DNA of 59,183 nt. It comes from JBAYJC01 sp041665285 (GTDB lineage Bacteria > Patescibacteriota > Patescibacteriia > 2-12-FULL-60-25). Shown in pieces: positions 40,276 to 47,914 of the stretch. The stretch spans positions 1 through 59,183 of the forward strand of contig JBAYJC010000008.1 of assembly GCA_041665285.1 (NCBI GenBank), given 5' to 3'. A model generated the notes under the pieces. It had not been told where the DNA came from. It made no database searches and was given only the letters and a program-made list of their open reading frames with translations. Made by a program: the position numbers and the translations under genes. Position 1 is the first letter of the stretch. The number at the start of each line of letters is the position of its first letter.

Positions 40276-41496
40276 ATGAACACCGTGGCAAAGCGCTACT
40301 ATGTTTTTCGTTTTCTTCTGTTCTACGCCTATGGTCTTGGCGGGTTGATCTGGGCGCTCTATTTACGCAGATCTGTTGGATGTACGTTGGCGCAGGTCGA
40401 ACTGCTCTCCATCCCCTGGGTGATTGCCCACGCCATCCTTCAGCTACCGACCGGCATCTTCGCGGATCTCTTCGGACGCCTCCGGTCCATGCGATACGGC
40501 GTCATCTTCTACCTGCTTGGTACCTTCGGATCACTCGTTGCGTACGGTGCAGTCGCGTTTCCACTCATCATGCTAAGCGAGGTGTGCTGGGGCGTGGGCG
40601 AGGCATTCATGAGCGGCGCCCTGCAAGCATGGCTCTGCCGTGCGCTTCAGGATGAAGCAAACTGCGATGAGGCCACGGCACAAGAACGATTCTGCCAGGT
40701 GAACGTTCGGTCGCGTCTGTACACTGCGGTGGGTGGATGCCTGGGTGCTGGATCCGGACTCCTCATCTCGTATGCGCATCTACGTCTTGTGTGGGTGGTC
40801 CGCATTGCGATGTGGTTCCTGATCCTCTGGTTCATGCGACGCTACTTTGTCGAAGGGACACGGTCGTCGCACGTGCTCGGGTTGCGCGACGCGTGGTCGC
40901 AAATGAGCCGGCAGGCAACGCGAGCATGGCGTGTTCTGCGATGGAGTCATGTACTTCTGTGGGGCACGGGCGCCCTCGCCCTCGGCGAGTGGACAACAGC
41001 TATGCACCACTTTTGGCCACTCTATACACAAATGCTCCACCCCGTGTGGGCGCTCGGCGTGCTGTGGGTGGCGTACGAGGTGTCCGTCACGATCGGGGGC
41101 GTATTGTTGCGCCAGTTTCCTATCCCACTTCCCCGTATCGCGTCCGTCATGGTTGCTTGCCTGGTCGGCATGAGCGCATTCGCCCTTCTCACGCCAACGT
41201 CCTCTTGGTGGCTTCCCCTCTTCTGCCTCTTCGTGATGCAGTTGTGCGGATGCGTGTTCTACACGCTGAACGAAAACCAGGCGACCGCTTCGTGCACAGA
41301 CGAAGACCGCGCCTCTGTGCTCTCCCTCCAGTCCGCACTTGGCGTTCTCGGATGCATCCCCGTGCTCCTCACCATGTGGCTTGCCACACGTCTGATGACC
41401 TCGGACGTGGACGCAATGATCCGCATGTGGCGTATCAGCGGCATGGTGCTCGTCTTCGGCGCAGGCCTTGCCTGGCTCTTCCGCCCACATCGCTAA
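40276..41496 (+). CDS. GC-rich MFS transporter
   Basis: 406 residues with about twelve hydrophobic segments. The MFS loop 2-3 signature is seen as LPTGIFADLFGRLRSMRYG (family G-x-x-D-R-x-G-R-R/K), preceded by a membrane-embedded N-terminus FRFLLFYAYGLGGLIWALYL. EVCWGVGEAFMSGALQAWLC fits helix 4-5 of the family. Substrate cannot be told. CGGAGGAACC stands directly before ATG. It is a GC-rich unit with its own long leader and terminator, next to a second such unit (41595). Confidence 0.8.
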   Translation: MNTVAKRYYVFRFLLFYAYGLGGLIWALYLRRSVGCTLAQVELLSIPWVIAHAILQLPTGIFADLFGRLRSMRYGVIFYLLGTFGSLVAYGAVAFPLIMLSEVCWGVGEAFMSGALQAWLCRALQDEANCDEATAQERFCQVNVRSRLYTAVGGCLGAGSGLLISYAHLRLVWVVRIAMWFLILWFMRRYFVEGTRSSHVLGLRDAWSQMSRQATRAWRVLRWSHVLLWGTGALALGEWTTAMHHFWPLYTQMLHPVWALGVLWVAYEVSVTIGGVLLRQFPIPLPRIASVMVACLVGMSAFALLTPTSSWWLPLFCLFVMQLCGCVFYTLNENQATASCTDEDRASVLSLQSALGVLGCIPVLLTMWLATRLMTSDVDAMIRMWRISGMVLVFGAGLAWLFRPHR

Positions 41497-41498
41497 CC

Positions 41499-41532
41499 TC
41501 CACCACCTATTCCTCGGGTGGTGTTTTATTTG
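41499..41532 (+). terminator. Terminator of the MFS gene
   Basis: CCACCACC/GGGTGGTG (with G-C slip) and the tail TTTTATTTG. Confidence 0.8.
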
Positions 41533-41541
41533 CTACACGCC

Positions 41542-41570
41542 TTGACATTTTCCCTTTGTTTGTGCAGACT
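41542..41570 (+). promoter_or_regulatory. Promoter of the zinc-ribbon gene
   Basis: TTGACA, 17 bases, CAGACT, ten bases after the preceding terminator. Confidence 0.65.
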
Positions 41571-41594
41571 TCCTTCACAGCAACAGGAACAAAC

Positions 41595-41879
41595 ATGCCA
41601 AACAACATTCAGTGCTACTGTCCCGTCTGCCGCACGCCTATTCATACATCCTGCGCTCTCCAGGTCTCAGGGAGGCGCACGGCCTACCTCACTCATAGGG
41701 ATTGCGTCGGCGGCTTCGTTCGACCTGAGCAGAACACACCACACACAGAGTACTCCTGCCCAGGATGCCGTAGCGTATTCCGCTGGCAACGAAAATACGG
41801 CTACGACAAGCCACGCCCTGTGTTTGACGAGGCGCCGGACAATATAGACTTCTTCGCCGAAGACTCCTTCTTTCGCTAG
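41595..41879 (+). CDS. Small zinc-ribbon protein in a GC-rich unit
   Basis: 94 residues, start supported by AGGA seven bases before ATG. Two Cys pairs plus further Cys/His: CYCPVCRTPIHTSC (residues ~7-20), HRDC, and CPGCRSVF (~55). The pattern suggests one or two zinc sites. The tail is acidic (DEAPDNIDFFAEDSFF). No known family. Base use is intermediate to GC-rich. It is the second of two adjacent solitary units, with its own promoter, and converges on the SpoIID-like gene. Confidence 0.65.
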   Translation: MPNNIQCYCPVCRTPIHTSCALQVSGRRTAYLTHRDCVGGFVRPEQNTPHTEYSCPGCRSVFRWQRKYGYDKPRPVFDEAPDNIDFFAEDSFFR

Positions 41880-41888
41880 CCTCCTCCT

Positions 41889-41914
41889 CCGCCATGCGCG
41901 GTTGTTTTATTTGT
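41889..41914 (+). terminator. Weak terminator of the zinc-ribbon gene
   Basis: CCGCC/GCGG stem with the tail TTGTTTTATTTG; overlaps the end of the convergent gene. Confidence 0.5.
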
Positions 41915-44340
41915 CACCGATACGCCCTACGCAATTCAATTCCCTGATAAAAATGTTTGAGGATTTCGTCGTACTTTTTCCCATCATTTGCCATGCCGAG
42001 TGCGCCGGAGGCAGAAAGACCCACGCCATGCCCCCACAATGTTTTCCCTTGATCCCACGGCACAGGCACTGAAACAAGCCATGGATACGGTCCACCACCC
42101 CAAACCTCCGTCCAGGAGCGCGTGCGGCCATCCGAACGAGAATAGTACGGCGTGATGGCAAGCTTACCGTTGTAGGTCACGATCTGCCCGCGTGTCGCTT
42201 CGATGGCCGCCACGATATTTGACCCGCGCGCCTCAGCGCCATACCCACGATACACCTGATCGTACGTGGCATCCACATGATAAAACTCATTCGCGTGCTT
42301 TGTGCCACGCTGATAGTGGTACACGGCGTATGTTCTGGCTCCTGTAAGCAATGCCCGCTGATATTCCTGTGGACTCACGTTTGAGGTTTCTGCAATCCCC
42401 TTCAAATAAGACTCGATCGGCAATTGATTGATGACCCATACGCTATTTGTCGCAGGCGTATAACGCAATTCGAGTTGCGCGCGAAACTTATTATCATTTG
42501 CGCCAGGCAACCAAGAAACAGGGCGCGAAAAATCTGCGATTTCCATGGGGGAAATGCCGTCTTCCGCACGCACCACATACCAAGACGAGGACTGCCCTGC
42601 ACAAGAACCGCCGGATACGGAGTAGACCTGAGAACCTCGATCAAATGCGAGCGTGATCACCTCACCCACATTCACACGGCACACGGTCACGCCCGCGTTC
42701 ACAACCTTGAGCGGCGCTGTATACGCGCGAATCATCATGCGATCGTCCGTGGTTTTGAAGATGCCTACGCGTAAAATTGGTTCTTCTGGCAAGGAAGAAA
42801 AGTCACCGGAAAGCGGGACCGCGTCGATGCTTGGCACAGACGAAGCTGGTGGTGTCGTTGTTGTTGGCTTTGGGGTGGTAGTAACTGGTCGTGCTGGCTC
42901 AGGCTCAATCACGCCATCTGCCGTGACAGTAATGGGGATTTCTATCTCACCGCCTTCTACGGGCAGATTGTCGGCATGCAACTGAAAGCTCGCCGTATAC
43001 ACACCCTTGCGCGAAGGCGCCTTGATGCGAAAGGAAAGAAAGGCCACTTCCCCTGGATTCACAGGCCCTTGAACACGAACTGGCTCCACGGTGTCGATCC
43101 AAGTGCTATCGCGAACTGCCGTAGTCTTTACGGTTACCTGTGGCGTTACGGATTTTACATCCGTGAGCTTCATGCTTCGATAGTTCCAGATAATAGATCC
43201 CGTGTTCTTAAATCCAAACATCATTTCCTGGCTCCCATTCCCCAGCAAAGAAACTTGTCTCACAGATCGCAAGAGAAGCGCCGTTTGATAGGCAGTGTTT
43301 TTATTTGGCGTGACCGTGATGGATTCTGAGGTACTTTGTGGGAGTTCTGGCGTTTCTGGACGGGCTGTAGCCACAAACGAATCATACATGGGCACGCTAA
43401 TGGGCATGGTAAAAGTACTTCCAGAAATCCATGCCTTGTTTTCTGCGGCAAGCGTAAATGTTTCTCGATAGCTTCCTGGCGCAGACGGAGCACGCAATTC
43501 AAATCGCACACGACCGATACCCCCGGGCTTCACCTCATTTTCCAAGAGCACGCCTGCCTGCGCTTTGGACCTCCAACTCAAATCACGGAAAAGACTTTCA
43601 CGCTCTTTGGTCCCCTGCGTGGCATATAATGAAACAAAGTTTGCGCCTTTACTGGTCCAGGTGTTTTTTCCCGTATTTTTAAAGGACAGTTCCACCATGG
43701 AGTTACTTCCTGCATCGATTTGATATAACGCCCCAAGCCCACCAACAAGCTCAGCTGACCAGTCCGTGTTGACCTCAACAGCCGGTGCGGCGACGCTCGG
43801 CGCTGCAGGAGAAGACGACGGCGCAGATACTCCAGGCGTATTCGCGACAGCAGAACTGCCTTTTACCTCTAAATCTAGCGAAAATTTGCTATTCTTCATC
43901 CACGCGATATTTTCAGCGCACAACACAAAATCCGCGTGATATCTTCCCCCTGCAGAGGGTGCACGAACAGGAAATGCGAATTGAACGGTTTGCCCAGGCT
44001 TAACGCTCGCGGTTGGCAACCATGAAGGCTGGACCGTGCTTGACCAGGAGGCAGAACTCACAGCACTTGGCGCCTCCTTCTTTGTCACAGGATTCCAATG
44101 ATACAAAGAAACGTAATTTTTCCCCTTATTCACCCATGTTGTGGTGCCAATATTCTTCATGATCACCAGCACCTGATTGGATTCGCCCGGTGCCAATGAT
44201 GGCGGCGCACTCACAGAAACAACCAGCCCATCATACGCAGGAACAGCCGCGGCCATGGACGTCGCAGGTTGAACAAACGAAAACACCAGGGTCAGAGCTG
44301 TGACCGTGCAGAAAATACGCAAAAATTTCTGCGAACGCAT
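41914..44340 (-). CDS. Exported SpoIID/LytB protein with NBR1-like Ig domains
   Basis: 808 residues. Signal peptide (FLRIFCTVTALTLVFSFVQP, cleavage near SMAAAVP). Three Ig-like modules (about residues 40-160, 195-310, 355-475) each carry the NBR1-type pattern of a K/N-x-G-x-x-x-W-x-x-KG-x-x-x-VSLY turn: KNIGTTTWVNKGKNYVSLYH, then FKNTGKNTWTSKGANFVSLY. A Thr/Pro linker precedes a SpoIID/LytB domain (~525-808) with LPIESYLKGIAETSNVSPQE, ALLTGARTYAVYHY and LWGHGVGLSASGALGMAND. SpoIID enzymes are peptidoglycan lytic transglycosylases or amidase activators. Surface display with Ig spacers is inferred. Confidence 0.85.
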   Translation of the reverse strand: MRSQKFLRIFCTVTALTLVFSFVQPATSMAAAVPAYDGLVVSVSAPPSLAPGESNQVLVIMKNIGTTTWVNKGKNYVSLYHWNPVTKKEAPSAVSSASWSSTVQPSWLPTASVKPGQTVQFAFPVRAPSAGGRYHADFVLCAENIAWMKNSKFSLDLEVKGSSAVANTPGVSAPSSSPAAPSVAAPAVEVNTDWSAELVGGLGALYQIDAGSNSMVELSFKNTGKNTWTSKGANFVSLYATQGTKERESLFRDLSWRSKAQAGVLLENEVKPGGIGRVRFELRAPSAPGSYRETFTLAAENKAWISGSTFTMPISVPMYDSFVATARPETPELPQSTSESITVTPNKNTAYQTALLLRSVRQVSLLGNGSQEMMFGFKNTGSIIWNYRSMKLTDVKSVTPQVTVKTTAVRDSTWIDTVEPVRVQGPVNPGEVAFLSFRIKAPSRKGVYTASFQLHADNLPVEGGEIEIPITVTADGVIEPEPARPVTTTPKPTTTTPPASSVPSIDAVPLSGDFSSLPEEPILRVGIFKTTDDRMMIRAYTAPLKVVNAGVTVCRVNVGEVITLAFDRGSQVYSVSGGSCAGQSSSWYVVRAEDGISPMEIADFSRPVSWLPGANDNKFRAQLELRYTPATNSVWVINQLPIESYLKGIAETSNVSPQEYQRALLTGARTYAVYHYQRGTKHANEFYHVDATYDQVYRGYGAEARGSNIVAAIEATRGQIVTYNGKLAITPYYSRSDGRTRSWTEVWGGGPYPWLVSVPVPWDQGKTLWGHGVGLSASGALGMANDGKKYDEILKHFYQGIELRRAYR

Positions 44341-44408
44341 AATGCCTCAAGGAACAATACCGCTTTCAAACCGTTTTGTAACATCCATGCAAAAGACTCC
44401 CCAAAGCA

Positions 44409-45161
44409 TTACAGTCTTTTCAAAATATCTGCGAGTGTCATCTTCGTTTCTGTAAGCTGTCTTGCTTCAGCTTGCAATTGTCTATTGGCAGGATTCTTTT
44501 GCGCGGCATCCATCAAATCAAGCAAACGACTCTCCACACGAATAAATTCCTCGTCTATGACATCTTTAAAGCGCGAATCTTCTACAGGCTTATTTTGTCG
44601 AAGACTTGCCAAACCTTCTTTGAGTATCTGCGCCTTTTCTGTTTGTTTCTTCGCCTCTTGCTTATCTCGCTTAGCCATCTCTCGATATTTCGCCTGCGCC
44701 TGCTTTGTCGCTTGTCCTAAATCCATTCCGTGCGTACCGATCAGCGTCATCTCCGCAGGTGATCTTGACCCCGCTTCACGAGCCAGTCGCTCTGCATTTA
44801 CCGCTTGCATATTCGCCTCCTCAAGCATACTACCTAACACCTCAACCATCGGCCTAGCCTTGAGCGGCTCTGGCGCTTTTTGCTCTCGAACAGAACCGGT
44901 TGGTTCATTTGTATAGAGCACCGTACCATCAGGACCAATCTCTCGATAAATACGCTTTCTTGGATCTAACGCCTTTGCTTCTACGCCTTTGCTCTTTTGT
45001 GCCGGAGGACTTTCAAGCGACCCAAGCAACTGCGTGCGCATCGCCGCTCTGGTGGCAGGCGTATTGGGCATGTTCTTAGGCGCAGCTCGTGGAGCTGGCT
45101 CTGGCTTACGTGGTGTTTCCTTTGGTTTGGAACGAAACTTATCTAAAAATGATTCAAACAT
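44409..45161 (-). CDS. Hypothetical helical, charged protein
   Basis: 250 residues, no signal or membrane helix. N-terminus basic and Pro-rich (SKPKETPRKPEPAPRAAPKN), with a YREIGPDGTVLYTNEPTG beta segment near residue 72, then long helices (EMAKRDKQEAKKQTEKAQIL, ESRLLDLMDAAQKNPANRQL). The combination of Pro-rich head and coiled coil resembles the coiled-coil proteins at 47.9-50 kb in style but not in sequence. Not recognised. Confidence 0.6.
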   Translation of the reverse strand: MFESFLDKFRSKPKETPRKPEPAPRAAPKNMPNTPATRAAMRTQLLGSLESPPAQKSKGVEAKALDPRKRIYREIGPDGTVLYTNEPTGSVREQKAPEPLKARPMVEVLGSMLEEANMQAVNAERLAREAGSRSPAEMTLIGTHGMDLGQATKQAQAKYREMAKRDKQEAKKQTEKAQILKEGLASLRQNKPVEDSRFKDVIDEEFIRVESRLLDLMDAAQKNPANRQLQAEARQLTETKMTLADILKRL

Positions 45162-45250
45162 ATTTATATGTGTTTCATCATGATAACGAATTTACAACTC
45201 TTTGCCAAACCTTTCGTCATTGTTCGTTTCCCTATATTATACGAACGTCT

Positions 45251-46702
45251 ATGTCACTTGCACGAAGCTTGGCGAAAAATACCGTGATCCAGGTATTGGG
45301 GAAGGTTGTTTCCACGGCATTAGGCGTGGTTATCATTGGCATGCTGACGCGCGAGCTTGGTCAAGCGGGTTTTGGTGCGTACTCCACAGCCATGGCCTAT
45401 TTGCAGATCTTTGCTCTGCTCTTAGACATGGGCTTGAACGTGACATTTATTGCCTTGCTTGGCGAGCACGCAGACGATCCTGCCTATGAAAGACGTTGCG
45501 TGTCTGCGCTTTTCACTTTACGTATTGTCGTTGCCTTTGTTGTCCTCGGAATCCTCGCCCCAACGGTTGCTTTTCTGCTCCCCTATCCGCTGGCGCTCAA
45601 ACTCACCATCCTCGCTCTCGCAGGCTCCTTTATCTTCCCCGGCATCAACCAGGTGGTGATAGGCGTCCAACAAAAACACCTACGCATGACCGCGAGCGCC
45701 GTTGCTGAAAATGTCGGCCGCGTCGTGCTTCTCGCAGGCTTTTACGTTGCTCACAAATACGGACTTGGACTTGTGCCGCTCATGTGGATGATCTCATTCA
45801 GTTCCCTGACCGTCTTTGTCTTTAATATTCTTGCGGCCCGGTCCTACGGCAACTTTTTCTGGAATTGGGATACGGCGTTTTGGAAAATCGCGCTCATTCG
45901 CTCCTGGCCTGTTGGCGTATCGATTATTTTCAATGTCATTTACTACAAAGCTGACACCTTGATCCTCGAGCGTTTTCGCCCGCTTGCCGAGGTCGGCGTG
46001 TATGGCGCGGCTTATCGTGTGCTCGAGCTTCTTATCACCGTTCCGTTTATGTACGCGGGCGTTCTTCTGCCTGTTCTTGCGCATGCATGGCGAAAAAATC
46101 AACGAAAGGAACTTGGAATACTTATCACGCACTCCCTCGAGGTCATGATCCTCTTGATCGCGCCACTCATCGCAGGAACCATCGTGCTCGGCGGACCGAT
46201 CCTTGGACTTGTGGCAGGGAGGGAATTTACGGCATCCGGTGACGTATTGAAGGTTCTCATTCTTGCCGTAGCCGTTATCTACATCAACACGGTGATTTCC
46301 CACGTCGTTGTTGCGATTGATAAACAGCGCAAGATGCTTCCAGCCTATATCATCGTGGCTTTATTAACGCTCGCTGGTTACCTCCTCCTCATTCCTATCT
46401 ACGGCATGTGGGCCGCGGCCTGGCTCACGGTTTTTTCTGAAGTTGCCATCAGCATCTCCAATCTCTGGATCACGCACCGCGAAGTTCCGATTCGTCTGCC
46501 TCTCCGAATTCCTTCAGCCGCAGTGGGCGCGTCTTGCATCATGGGTATAATCCTTTGGTTCTTGCGTGATCTCTGGATCGGCATTCCGATCCTGACAGCG
46601 CCTGTCGTGTATCTCCTTGCGCTCTATCTCCTTGGCGGTATCAGCAAACACACGATTCGCGACCTGCTCTCGATCAACAAAAAACCCATAGCCTCTCTGT
46701 AA
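45251..46702 (+). CDS. Polysaccharide flippase (Wzx/MATE-like)
   Basis: 483 residues with about 12-14 membrane helices. N-terminus MSLARSLAKNTVIQVLGKVV followed by ALGVVIIGMLTRELGQAGFG matches Wzx/RfbX flippases (helix 1 and the R-x-LGxxxFG loop). Further blocks are YYKADTLILERFRPLAEVGV and YGAAYRVLELL, typical of the central half. It would move lipid-linked oligosaccharide across the membrane, the step after the glycosyltransferases at 8.7-12.7 kb, although it is encoded far from them. Confidence 0.86.
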   Translation: MSLARSLAKNTVIQVLGKVVSTALGVVIIGMLTRELGQAGFGAYSTAMAYLQIFALLLDMGLNVTFIALLGEHADDPAYERRCVSALFTLRIVVAFVVLGILAPTVAFLLPYPLALKLTILALAGSFIFPGINQVVIGVQQKHLRMTASAVAENVGRVVLLAGFYVAHKYGLGLVPLMWMISFSSLTVFVFNILAARSYGNFFWNWDTAFWKIALIRSWPVGVSIIFNVIYYKADTLILERFRPLAEVGVYGAAYRVLELLITVPFMYAGVLLPVLAHAWRKNQRKELGILITHSLEVMILLIAPLIAGTIVLGGPILGLVAGREFTASGDVLKVLILAVAVIYINTVISHVVVAIDKQRKMLPAYIIVALLTLAGYLLLIPIYGMWAAAWLTVFSEVAISISNLWITHREVPIRLPLRIPSAAVGASCIMGIILWFLRDLWIGIPILTAPVVYLLALYLLGGISKHTIRDLLSINKKPIASL

Positions 46703-46731
46703 AAAAACACGCCCGCAGTTGCGAGCGTCCG
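46700..46731 (-). terminator. Terminator of the beta-helix gene
   Basis: On the minus strand ACGCTCGC/GCGGGCGT around AACT (one G-U pair), then GTTTTTTT. Confidence 0.82.
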
Positions 46732-47571
46732 TTAGAGATCGTCACCGTACATGCGAAGGATCGCACTCCGGTCATAGATTCCGGGCTTGACCAGCGCCCC
46801 ATCAGGAATCACGATGCCAGGCTCTGTCAGGATCACGCCAGGCAAGATGACCGTGTTCGCGCCCACGACCGTGTACGGCGGCAGTGCACACCCGAACTGC
46901 TTACGTCCGGTATCGTACACAAGAGGCTCGCCGTACAGACCCGTGCGAAAGTCCGGGATTTTGATGCTATCCACCGCCACCTTGGGCTCCTGGTAGAGAA
47001 CGCATCCAGGGCAAATGCGCGACCCCTCCCCGATCACAGAACCGCTCACGTAGGAGTTGCCGTTCACCTTGACGTCATGGCCAAGCACCGTGCGGAACAC
47101 CTTGGCTCCAGACCCGAGCTTCACCCGATTTCCGTAGATACTCGGCCCCACGGAAATGCTCACCAGAGCAAAGGTGACGTCCTCACCAAACCAGCTCGGG
47201 CCGTCGAGCACGTGCATGGCGAGCGGACGACGATTCCAACCGCCGTAGAGACTCGCGCCCCCGATCACCGGCCCCTGGTCGTGCAGGCCCTTGCCATCTG
47301 CCACAGACGTGCCCTGCATGTTGGCAAACCTGCGTTGTGCCGGCTGGAATCTTGCGCTCAGACGAACCGTATCCTGGCTCGCGATCACCGCAAACCGCTC
47401 CTTCATGGCGTCCGCATCCGCGTCTCCGTCCAGGCGAAGCTTGTACCAGGGCGTGATTACAGCCTGCGACATGTCCACGAACAGGCTGAGGATGGACAGA
47501 GCATCCAGCTCCTCACGCGGTCCATGGCCGGCCACGAGGATATCCCGAAACGACGGTACGGAAAGAGCCAT
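46732..47571 (-). CDS. GC-rich left-handed beta-helix protein
   Basis: 279 residues from MALSVPSFRDI, start supported by CCGGAGG. From about residue 90 hexapeptide turns are visible: IGGASLYGG, VTFALVSISVGPSIYGN, VKLGSGAKVFRTVLGHDVKV, SYVSGSVIGEGSRICPG, TVVGANTVILPGVILTEPG. This is the LbH fold of sugar-nucleotide transferases such as the C-terminal half of GlmU or GlgC-like proteins. The N-terminal 85 residues lack a nucleotide-binding site. Acyl/sugar-nucleotide transferase activity is possible but not shown. A solitary GC-rich unit. Confidence 0.7.
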   Translation of the reverse strand: MALSVPSFRDILVAGHGPREELDALSILSLFVDMSQAVITPWYKLRLDGDADADAMKERFAVIASQDTVRLSARFQPAQRRFANMQGTSVADGKGLHDQGPVIGGASLYGGWNRRPLAMHVLDGPSWFGEDVTFALVSISVGPSIYGNRVKLGSGAKVFRTVLGHDVKVNGNSYVSGSVIGEGSRICPGCVLYQEPKVAVDSIKIPDFRTGLYGEPLVYDTGRKQFGCALPPYTVVGANTVILPGVILTEPGIVIPDGALVKPGIYDRSAILRMYGDDL

Positions 47572-47590
47572 CGCAAACACCTCCGGACGG

Positions 47591-47619
47591 ATCTTATGCC
47601 CAGCCGGGAAACATGGCAA
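47591..47619 (-). promoter_or_regulatory. Promoter of the beta-helix gene
   Basis: On the minus strand: TTGCCA, 17 bases, TAAGAT; then CCGGAGG and ATG. Confidence 0.72.
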
Positions 47620-47628
47620 GATGACAGT

Positions 47629-47829
47629 CTATGAAGCTAATCCTAGCTTTTTTTTGATGTCTTCTATGTGCCGTTGATCTGAACGCGCAACCCCTGCGTT
47701 GATCGTCGAAGTTGTCTGATCACGTAAAACTTTGTATTCCGCTTGGAGTGCGGCCAATTCTTTTTCCAATGCATCTAAATCTAAAGGAGCGCTTCCTTGA
47801 ACAGCCGGAGATGCGACATTCGTGTCCAT
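47629..47829 (-). CDS. Small coiled-coil protein
   Basis: 66 residues from MDTNVASPAV. One long helix with heptad leucines (LDALEKELAALQAEYKVLRD) and a C-terminal RHIEDIKKKLGLAS. It is divergent from the 598-residue coiled-coil gene, and its helix is similar in character to modules there, so it may interact with it. The promoter of the neighbouring GC-rich unit lies just beyond its stop. Function unknown. Confidence 0.5.
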   Translation of the reverse strand: MDTNVASPAVQGSAPLDLDALEKELAALQAEYKVLRDQTTSTINAGVARSDQRHIEDIKKKLGLAS

Positions 47830-47889
47830 ATGCAAACCATGATAGCAATTCTCCACGCATTTTTCTAGATGATGTTTATCCTCTATACT

Positions 47890-47909
47890 AGAAAAGAAAT
47901 TTCTTTTCT
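47890..47909. promoter_or_regulatory. Perfect 20-bp palindrome upstream of a coiled-coil gene
   Basis: AGAAAAGAAATTTCTTTTCT, directly after a TATACT -10-like box (47884-47889) and five bases before the ATG at 47915. It could be an operator over the start of transcription. Confidence 0.5.
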
Positions 47910-47914
47910 TATCT

